NCBI GenBank assembly: GCA_015179125.1
Contig: WHVA01000230.1
Coordinates: 104,598-168,597, forward strand
Reading direction: 5' to 3'
Source: Gautieria morchelliformis
Lineage: Eukaryota > Basidiomycota > Agaricomycetes > Gomphales > Gomphaceae
Length of the DNA: 64,000 bases
A program made the position numbers and the translations under genes. Below the pieces are notes generated by a model. The model was not told the DNA's origin and ran no database searches. It was given only the letters and a program-made list of their open reading frames with translations. This document shows, one piece after another, positions 55,935 through 64,000 of this stretch; the stretch's first letter is position 1, and every line of letters begins with the position of its first letter.

Positions 55935-58917
55935 ATGGCCTCTGAGATGTGGGACAATCTATTTGATGTGCTTATAGCACTGAGTAAGAAAACATGTAAG
56001 TTTAATAAGCTGTCATATTATATCATTTATTTAATCTCTATCATAGGGATATGCTTGGATGAAGAGATGGTTGAGAAAATCCTCTGTGTGGAGGGTTGGG
56101 AGAATGATGTCAAACTTGCAAGATGGATAGTATCCTTTATGGAAGAGTGCAGATTTAGGAGTAAGTACCTGTTGATACTTTAAAGGATGTTCTTAAAGCA
56201 TGTGACTATTATTGACCTAGATAAAAGAATGGAAAGTAGAATGATAAAGCCATTAGAAAGAGGGTTGGTAGGGAATATCTCAGAAGTGACCTTGTCATCA
56301 CTCCAAATGTTAAGGTGGCTTCTAAATGGGAGTGAGATATAATATCTTTGAGCTAATATATTGGCAACTAATATTTTTGAAGGTGTATACAGGAATGATT
56401 ACCTGCAAGTATTTTTCAAAGAAAATGATTGCACAATGATATCCTTCCTTCAAAGCAAACTGACTTGTGATGATGTGGATATACAATGCCAGGCCTTGAA
56501 AGTCTTAGCAGCTTCTATAGCTCACCGTGGGTATCATCTTTTGAATTATGACACATGCTTAGAGATGCCCAGTGAACCTTTGTAACCTAATCATCAATCC
56601 TGATATGATATGTACCATCCAAGGGTTACTGGCTAGCGAAGAGGATATTGTCCAATGCGAGGCCTTAGACACCCTAGTAGCTTCTATGCAACATGGTGAG
56701 ACCTCTGCATAAATTACATCACATACTTACAGATGCACAGGTGATCTTTATGATCTAATTTCTATGCCTGGGATAATTTCTGCCATGCACGACAAGCTGA
56801 GAGCTGATGATTGGAGAGTTCAGATACGGGTTTTGGACACCTTAGTAGCTTGTTTGGATTACAGTGAGCATCCCCTTGTGAATTATAACCCATGCTTATA
56901 GATACACAGATCACCTCCATACCCTGATTTTTACCAGTGAAACAATATCTATTATCCAAGGGTTACTGCCTGATGCAAATGAGAATGTCCAATGCAAGGT
57001 CTTGTGTACCCTAGTAGCTTTTATGAATCACAGTGAGACCTCTGCATAAATTATATCATATACTTACAGGGGCACAGGTAATCTTTATGATCTAATTTTC
57101 ACTCCTGGCATGATTTCTGTGATTTATTGCAAGCTGAGAAGTGAAGATTCACTGGTTCAGAGATTGGCTTTCAAAGCTATCGAAGCTATGGCTCACAGTG
57201 AGTATCTCCTTGTTAATTATAACCCATGCTTATAGGAACACAGATGACCTCCATAGTCTGGTTTTTACCCTAATACAATATCTACTATCCAAGGGTGGCT
57301 AGCTGATAAAGTTGAGAATGTTCAATAGAACACCTTGTCTATCCTAGAAGCATCTATGGATCACAGTGAGACCTCTGCATAAATTATATCACATACTTAC
57401 AGATGCACAGGTAATATTCATGATCTAATTTTCACTCCTGGCATGATTTCTGCAATTCACAATAACTTAAGAGCTGAACATTGGATAGTTCGGATACGGG
57501 CTTTGAAAACCCTAGCAGCTTCTTTGGATCACAGTGAGTAACCTCTTTTGAATTATAACACATACTTACCGGTACATAGATAACCTCCATGCTCTGATTT
57601 TTAACCCTGATATGATACCTACTATCCAAGAGTTACTGGCTGATGAAAACGAGCATGTTAAATGTGAAGCCTTAGCCACCCTAGTAGCTTCTATGGATCA
57701 CAGTGAGACCTCTGCATAAATTATATCACATGCTTACAGATGCACAGGTAATCTTTATGATCTAATTTCTATGCCTGATATAATTTCTGCCATGCACAAT
57801 CAGCTGAGAGCTAAATATCAGAGTGTTCAGATATCAGCTTTGAAAACCTTAGTAGCTTCTTTGCATCACAGTCAGTATCTCTTTTTGAATTATAACATGT
57901 ACTTACAGGTACATAGGTAACCCCCATGCTCTGATTCTTACCCCTGATATGATACCTACTATCCAAGGCCTACTGGCTGATGAAGATGAGCTTGTTCAAT
58001 GTGAGGCCTTAGCCACCCTAGTAGCTTCTCTGCATCACAGTGAGACCTCTGCATAAACTATATCACATACTTACAGATGCACAGGTGATCTTTATGATCT
58101 AATTTCGATTCCTGGTATAATTTCTGCCATTGACAAGAAGCTGAGAGCTGCAAACATTTGGATTCGGATGTCAGCTTTGGAAACCTTAGGAGCTTATTTG
58201 CAACACAGTGAGTATCCCCTTTTGAATTATCACACATACTTACAGGTACATAGTTAACCCCCATGCTCTGATTTTAAACCCTGATATGATACCTACTATC
58301 CAAGAGTTACTGGCTGATGCAAATGAGAATGTCCAGTACAAGGCCTACACCCTAGTAGCTTCTATGGATCACAGTGAGACCTCTGAATAAACTATATCAC
58401 ATACTTACAGATGCATAGGCGCTCATTATGAGCTACTTTTTACTCCTGGCATAATTTCTACCATTCACAGCAAGTTGAGAGATAAAGATTGGCAAGTTCA
58501 GATCCAAGCTTTGAAAACCCTCATAGCTTCTTTGAATAACAGTGAGGCTCCCCTTGTGAATCATAACACATGCTTACAGGTACATAGATGACCTCCATAC
58601 TCTGATTTTCAACCCTGATATGGTATCCACTATTCAAGGGCTTTTGGCTGACAAACATGAGGATGTCCGATGTCAGGTTTTGAAAACCTTGGAAGCTGTC
58701 ATACCTCATAGTGAGTTCCCTCCTCCAAATTGTCACATAGGCTCACATGTTCAAAGATGACCTTTGTGGGCGTATTATCAATGACACCCTGATTTTCGAC
58801 ATCCAGGCTATGCAAAATGATCCTTATAAGAATGTCAGGTTGCAGGCTGCAACAACATTCAATCTTGTTTCTGATTACCTTGGTCTGTCCTTCCATTCCT
58901 CCCTCTTCCACACATGA
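55935..58917 (+). CDS. ARM/HEAT-repeat protein with one repeat per exon
   Basis: Eighteen exons. Exons 1-4 (55935-55995, 56047-56160, 56221-56331, 56383-56526) encode MASEMWDNLFDVLIALSKK and a helical N-terminus. Then come thirteen repeat exons starting at 56573, 56741, 56910, 57078, 57244, 57411, 57580, 57748, 57917, 58085, 58254, 58419 and 58588, and a last exon 58757-58917. Almost every repeat exon is exactly 123 nt (41 codons) and every intron is phase 1. Two types alternate: NLYDLIFTPGMISAI...LRA...RALKTLAASLDH and NLHALIFNPDMIPTIQ-LLAD...CEALATLVASMDH. Such repeats form two- to three-helix superhelices that bind proteins; the partner is unknown. Exon 57244-57365 is 122 nt with a TAG, so it must be skipped or the gene is inactive. 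Confidence 0.75.
56573..58710 (+). repeat. 334-337-bp tandem exon-pair array
   Basis: Equivalent points of the first exon type fall at 56741, 57078, 57411, 57748, 58085 and 58419. Each period holds two exons of about 123 nt and two introns of 45 and 46 nt. The two intron types are themselves conserved (GTGAGACCTCTGCATAAA and GAATTATAACACATACTTAC cores). Confidence 0.92.
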
Positions 58918-59726
58918 CTGAGAGTTTTATTTCCATATATTTGTTGCCACCATGTTCCTGAATTTGACTGGGGTAATATGTAAGTATTTGTTTTATCGTT
59001 TAATATTCCTAAAGCACATTATCAATCCAGAGCTAGCCATCCGTCAGCAGAGGGAGCTTAACAGCTTAACCAGTTTGATCGAAGTTGCTACGTCATAATC
59101 AAAGATGTTGCTTCTGCCATTTGTTATTGTTCGAATTGTACTAGTTGAGGAATAAGCCATTCCCCTTGGTTTTGGTTTACATGCCACTGTTGCGCACTTC
59201 GAGTTGTCAAGTTTACCTCACACAGTCCCGGCCTCCGCACACGCGCCCCCCATAGTGGCAGTATGTTAGTAAAGGGGACTGATGAAAATATCATGTCAAT
59301 TCCATGTGCTCTCGATCGAGTGTCTGACACGAACAGTACTGCATTGGCATGGTCGAGCTGCAGCAATTAGTTCGCGTAGCCCTGTATGCGCTCAGACCGT
59401 CACTCAAATTCCACGTCCACATTTTGTCCATGCAATGCTACATGGAGTACGTACATGTATTTCCCACAATGACCCATAATGCATGCCCAGAATGTGCTCG
59501 GATATAGCACCCAGCCTTCAGCCTCCAGTCTCCATATCACGCCACAGGGTCATAGCAGCAACCCCACATTGCTCTGAATGCTGCTGTAGCACCGCTCTCC
59601 TTGACACTTGGGTCGTGGAACATCCCGGGTATCGACGCCGTCAGATGCTTTCACAGGAGACTGTAGGCAGTCCACGTGGATGTAGCCGTCGTGCAGACAA
59701 TACACAGCGCCGGGCCATGATGATGA
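58918..59726. other. no recognisable gene
   Basis: Intergenic-looking sequence with ORFs under 85 codons and no known motif. Confidence 0.4.
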
Positions 59727-59920
59727 GCTGACCTGGAGGTGGCTCGGGAAATGGTATAGACCTAGCGGTAAATGTGCGCAGAGAGGCGGTGAAACCGGTA
59801 TGTCATGGTCCTGTTCTGACAGCAAACAGCTTCTGAGGCACCGATTCGGACGTTACAGCGAAAAGTATGCGGGAGTCCCTTGGACACACTTACACTCGAA
59901 GGTCCACATGGCAACAATGT
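59727..59920 (+). repeat. dispersed repeat R3, copy 1
   Basis: About 190 bp similar to 61405-61590 in the same orientation. Shared blocks: CTGGAGGTGGC, GCAGAGAGGCGGTGAAACCG, CAGCTTCTGAGGCACCGA and TCGGACGTTACAGCGAA. Confidence 0.8.
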
Positions 59921-60144
59921 ACCTGACTTAGCTGTGAAACCTAGTGTTTTCTGGGCTCGGGCTGGGCTCAAAAGCCTGGGCTTGGGGTCGGCCTGAAGGG
60001 ACCCGGGCTCGTCGAATTCCAAGCCCTGCCTTGGAAACAGGGCCGGGCCAGGTGTGGAAAGTCGTCGAAGGGGACGCCGCACAGGCATACAATTTGTTAC
60101 TTGTAATTAGTATTACAATAAATCAGATGGCAGAATGGCCTCAC

Positions 60145-61205
60145 GGGATGATAGTACCTGTTGCACCGGGGTCAGTGCTGAGGGTCGGGAAGGGAATTGC
60201 ATAGCCGCCACCTCAACGTCAGTCTGTTTCTGGGTGGTGGGGAAGCTACATAAATTATTAGATGAGAAAATGGTGTGACAGGGAGAAATACATACGTCGC
60301 TGGGTTTCCGGAGGCAGGCATGGGGTCAAGAATGACTTCAGAGCAGTCAACCAACTTGTATGGGTTCTGACCAATCACGGCGAGCTTAGCTATAACATCT
60401 TTGAAGGCATTGGACATCTTTTCTTGCTCATTGACGAAGCCTTGCCACGTGCAAGGTGTGTGGGGGTCACGAGCGATGAGGAAGTCGGTTGGAGACGCAT
60501 CTCTCCCACATTCACCCCAGAACCCCAAGGAAGGGGAGTCAAGGCCTCGCCTGAAAATTCAAATTAGATACGGCAAAGCATCAAGGAAAGCTAAACTGAC
60601 TGGTGTTGTTTGGAGTTCCGGGGAATCCAGTACCCTTGAGCGAAACCTCGAGGAAAACTTGAGTGTCTAAGGTGGAAGGCGTCGAGTCGAAGGGAACAGC
60701 CTTGATTGAGGGGTCAACGTGATCTGATCTCGCAATGAAGTGGGACGCAGCGGCGAATTGAATCAGGTCGCCTGCAGATACCTGGGTGTGGTTGTGGAGG
60801 GGGTAAGTAGCTCAAGACTGTCAGAAATCCTGAGGTCTGCGTGGAAATTCAGCTCGACGTTGGGTAAAATAAGCATAGAACCGTCGGCACCTCCACCAGC
60901 TGGGAGCTCCCGATACCTTAGGGCTGGCGAGAATCTGATGGCGTCGTCTGAAAGAGAAGAATATCAGAGTAAGTAAATGTACACCACCGTTGTCTGGGAA
61001 TGGACCGACGGAAACTGAGACGAACTGCCTCATGAGTGTTCTCACCGCACTGGTGTGAAAAACTAAACAATTGATCAGCTAACTGAGCTGCGCAACCTGG
61101 AAGCAACACCTTACGCATTATTTTGCAGGTCGTCGCGAAGGACGAAACACGGGCAGCAAGCAGAATGGGAAGCTACATTGCCATCTGGACCCTTGACACG
61201 GCCAG
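60145..61205 (-). pseudogene. class II (ligninolytic-type) peroxidase, internally deleted
   Basis: Related enzymes are secreted heme peroxidases (manganese, lignin or generic type). Minus-strand exons read VKGPDGNVASHSACC and FVLRDDLQNN, then after an intron CGENTHEAVRLSF with the distal His codon split by an intron before DAIRFSPAL, then GGGADGSMLI and LNFHADL. AGDLIQFAAA is then joined directly to SHFIARSDHVDP (proximal heme His) and FDSTPSTLDTQVFLEV, and finally LIARDPHTPCTWQGFVN and KLVDCSEV. About 60 residues between AGDLIQFA and the proximal His are absent, and the frame breaks before AGDLIQ. No signal peptide exon was found. Lineage within class II cannot be told because the metal-site region is incomplete. 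Confidence 0.8.
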
Positions 61206-61404
61206 TGGTCGCGGCATGACTTGGGTGGATGGTTGAAAAAACAGTTGGGAAATTTTCACCTATTCAAAACCTTTTTTGTAGCTACAGTTAACTCTTTTGG
61301 ACTTTGCAGACGACGATCCACCTTGGCGCCCAAAGCCCGGGTTCTGAAAACAAAGCCGAGTTGGAGGCCTGGCTCGGCTCGGCTCGGGCTCAGCCCGGAA
61401 ACTC

Positions 61405-61590
61405 TACTGACTGGAGGTGGCCCGGGAAAAGGGCAGAGAGGCGGTGAAACCGGTATGTCATGATCCTCCTCTGACAGCGCACAGCTTCTGAGGCACCGAC
61501 TCGGACGTTACAGCGAAGAGTGACCTCAGGCGGCACGCGGGAGTCCCTGGGACACACCTACACAGTCCTCGAAGGTCCAGCTCATCCCAC
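61405..61590 (+). repeat. dispersed repeat R3, copy 2
   Basis: Partner of 59727-59920. The two copies bracket the peroxidase pseudogene. Adjoining GGCTCGGGCT-rich stretches occur at 59950-60010 and 61370-61400. Confidence 0.8.
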
Positions 61591-61803
61591 ATGGTAAATA
61601 TCTACCCGACTTGGTTAGCTGTAGTTTGAATCATGCAACAAAAACACTCAAATTCCCATTCCTGGCGTATGACTTGCAGGAACGCCATCGCAGCCAGTGG
61701 ATTATTAAGGTGATCCGGAAGCCGCCACGTATCCGTCCAGGGCAGCGCGGGAAAACACCACGTCAATAATTATGTACCAGTTCGTCTCCATGTCACAACC
61801 ATC

Positions 61804-63080
61804 ATGACTACCTCCCTCGACCACCTCAAACAGTCCGGCACCGTCGTCGTATCCGACTCTGGCGACTTCGAGTGTGAGCCTTTCGCCGAAGGTTACGTTG
61901 ATGATAATGAAGGCCTGATTATGAGCTTGCATAGCCATCGATGTCTACAAACCTCAAGATGCGACGACGAACCCGAGGTAGGCATCAAGTCTCCCGACGT
62001 ATTCGAGAGGCCCATAGCGCAATAGTTTGCTCCTCGCTGCGGCGAACAAGCCCGCCTACGCTCACCTAATCGACGAGGCTATTCAGCATGCCAAGAAGTC
62101 AAGTGCAAACGTGGAGACTCAAGCTAACGTCGCTGTTGACCGTCTTGTTCGTCGTACTGTCTTGCGTTCATATGCAGCGCCATCCTGATCATGGGGTTTT
62201 TTTTTAGCTCGTGGGTTTTGGCAAAGAAATCCTCAAGATTATCCCCGGTCGCGTTTCCACAGAAGTCGACGCTCGTCTCTCCTTCGATAAAGAAGGCACC
62301 AAGGCCAAGGTGAACGGCATTCATTCATACTCTCGCAAAAACATTTGTCAATCTAACTCCACCTCGCACAGGCCAAAGAGCTCATCGCGCTCTACGAGTC
62401 GATCGGTGTGAAGAAGGAACGTGTTCTGATCAAGATCGCGTCGACGTGGGAGGGAATTCAGGCAGCCCGCGAGCTCGAGCGTGATCACGGCATCCACTGT
62501 AACCTCACCCTGCTCTTCGGCTTCGCCCAGGCCGTCGCGTGCGCCGAGGCGGGCGTCACGCTCATCTCGCCCTTCGTCGGCCGCATTTTGGATTGGTACA
62601 AGAAGAACCAGCCCGGGAAGCCTTACGAGGGCGACGATGACCCCGGGGTGCAGTCTGTGAAGAAAATATTTAACTATTACAAGCAGCACGGATATAAGAC
62701 GATCGTCATGGGTGCTTCCTTCCGTAATGTAAGTAAGGCGCTTGGGTGGTGTGAGGCGGGATCTGGGATCTTTGCTGACGAGATGCGTGCATAGACTGGC
62801 GAGATCAAGGCGCTGGCGGGTGTGGACTTCCTGACCATCTCCCCGTCATTACTCGATGAACTACAAAAGTCAACCGTCCCCGTGCCCAACAAACTCGACG
62901 CCCGCCGCTGCCAAGGCTAACCCGATCCCTAAAGTCTCTTACGTGGACGACGAACCCGAGTTCCGTTGGGCACTTCTCCAGGATCAGATGGCATTTGACA
63001 AGCTGCACGAGGGGATCAAGAAGTTCGCGGAGGACGGCGCGACGCTCAAGGAGATACTGAGGAAAAAGCTGACGGCGTAA
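61804..63080 (+). CDS. TAL1: transaldolase
   Basis: Cytosolic pentose-phosphate enzyme that transfers a dihydroxyacetone unit between sugar phosphates. Six exons: 61804-61873, 61935-61977, 62026-62146, 62208-62309, 62372-62728 and 62795-63080; introns are 48-66 nt, the third with a weak GTTCGT donor. The protein (325 aa expected, normal length) opens [15 protein letters not shown], then [30 protein letters not shown], the Schiff-base Lys in [31 protein letters not shown] and [13 protein letters not shown], and ends [11 protein letters not shown]...ILRKKLTA. The last exon has one extra base near 62905 (GCCCGCCGCTGCC), which would end the protein early at 62926. An assembly error or a fresh mutation are both possible. 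The gene symbol follows the yeast name. Confidence 0.92.
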
Positions 63081-64000
63081 AACGAGATAATAAGTAGGTG
63101 GGTGGAGTGAGTGGGCCGCATGGCAGAGGTTTATAAAGTACATCAGACAACATTTCTATAGACTTGTACTATGTTCAGATCGGTAGCAAATATAAAGTAT
63201 AGGTGGTCTCTGTAGATGTCGTTTACGCTGATAAACCATACGCATATCGAAACTAGTGACTGCATCTTGCGCACGCCTTCGGTGCGGCAAAGAGGGAATC
63301 ATTGGCATATGTTTTCCTGGTCCAGAGCTTGAGTTCAACTTTAGGAACTGCAGTAATGATTATTACCAGAGCGAGCGCCCTGTGGAAGTGTGTTGATGAT
63401 ACTCGTCGCCGATCTACAGATGTGTTGAGGTGAATCACCCGTATATGCTACAGATCTTGAAAACCGTGTCAGCCGTTTCTTCCTCATTCGCACTTAAGAG
63501 GTGCGCTGTGAAACCCTCTCTACACCAAATATCTAATAAAAATTCAGTGGCACTATGCACTTGGACATTCTTCGACTGTTTCCTAAATATCCAGGATGAG
63601 GTCGAGCTCGTTTGGATTGCCCCAATAGCGTCCCAAAGTTCAGGTCCTGGTCTATCAGTATTGCCCCCTTATATACACCCCTTGGGGCATATGGTATGTA
63701 TCTATCCAAAATTTGTTCTCCTGTCGTAAGGGCCATACTAACGAGATTCTGGCGGCGCGAGTAAGCCTTGCAGCCAGTTCGGTCGGTGGAGAAGGGCATG
63801 ATGTTAGCATTCCTTGTATCAGTAAAGATACATAATACGTGACTGTCAAGGGGTATACTAAGTTTTCTGGGCAGTGAGGGATGCTGAAGTTGGAAGTGGA
63901 AGTGGAAGTCAGTGATTCAGAGTTTTAAGTATCGTGTCTGGGCCTTTGCTGCGTGTCGGCGTTGGCATGCGTCATAGGAGCGGAGCGTACTACATTACGT
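63081..64000. other. downstream region, no recognisable gene
   Basis: Minus-strand ORFs at 63253-63438 and 63533-63799 look weakly coding (one has a short hydrophobic run ALVIIITAV), but neither shows a family motif or clear splice partners. Confidence 0.35.

Noticed and set aside
55899-56183. C-terminal tail of the 543-codon gag ORF
   Set aside because: It is exon 1, an intron and exon 2 of the ARM-repeat gene read through in frame, not copia sequence.

Overview
The window reads as nuclear DNA of a basidiomycete fungus, most likely an agaricomycete. Real genes are broken by many 45-65 nt GT-AG introns. The families seen are typical of mushrooms: a class II (ligninolytic-type) peroxidase relic, an RTC4-like domain gene, DUF6534 and GPCR-type membrane proteins, and Plavaka and KDZ-associated transposon genes. 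It is an accessory, transposon-dense region. The only ordinary housekeeping gene is transaldolase at 61804-63080.

Layout. (1) 1-13.2 kb: low-complexity DNA and short dispersed repeats, hit by a decayed Tad1-like LINE (3828-9900, minus) with a perfect 12-bp target duplication and an A tail. (2) 13.2-20.6 kb: membrane-protein and regulator remnants (GPCR-like on plus, DUF6534 on minus, Zn2Cys6 on plus) and a possible 79-aa spliced gene. (3) 20.8-51.1 kb: one host gene on the minus strand, about 2.7 kb without insertions, with an N-terminal cysteine cluster and a C-terminal RTC4-like domain. It has been torn apart by three transposons: a copia retrotransposon inside a 48-nt intron, a 12.5-kb head-to-tail Helitron array inside an exon, and a 9.6-kb DNA transposon carrying a Plavaka transposase inside another exon. 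Removing each insert (with one target-site copy where there is one) restores splice sites or reading frame. (4) 51.4-54.2 kb: a sugar-transporter fragment and a KDZ-associated CxC5/CxC6 gene. (5) 54.25-58.9 kb: a truncated copia (LTR, gag, protease) abutting an ARM/HEAT-repeat gene built from a tandem array of 123-nt phase-1 exons, one protein repeat per exon. (6) 59.7-61.6 kb: a peroxidase pseudogene between two copies of a repeat. (7) 61.8-63.1 kb: transaldolase, with one frameshift near its end.

The genes form no operon or pathway. Four transposon types (LINE, copia, Helitron, Plavaka-class DNA transposon) have used the region as a landing ground, and the genes between them are mostly relics. 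The most unusual content is the thrice-split gene, the exon-per-repeat ARM gene, the tandem Helitron array and the 403-bp palindrome-studded terminal inverted repeats of the DNA transposon. Many coding lesions are single-base indels in short runs or C:G to T:A changes. Some of the former, notably in transaldolase, could be assembly errors.
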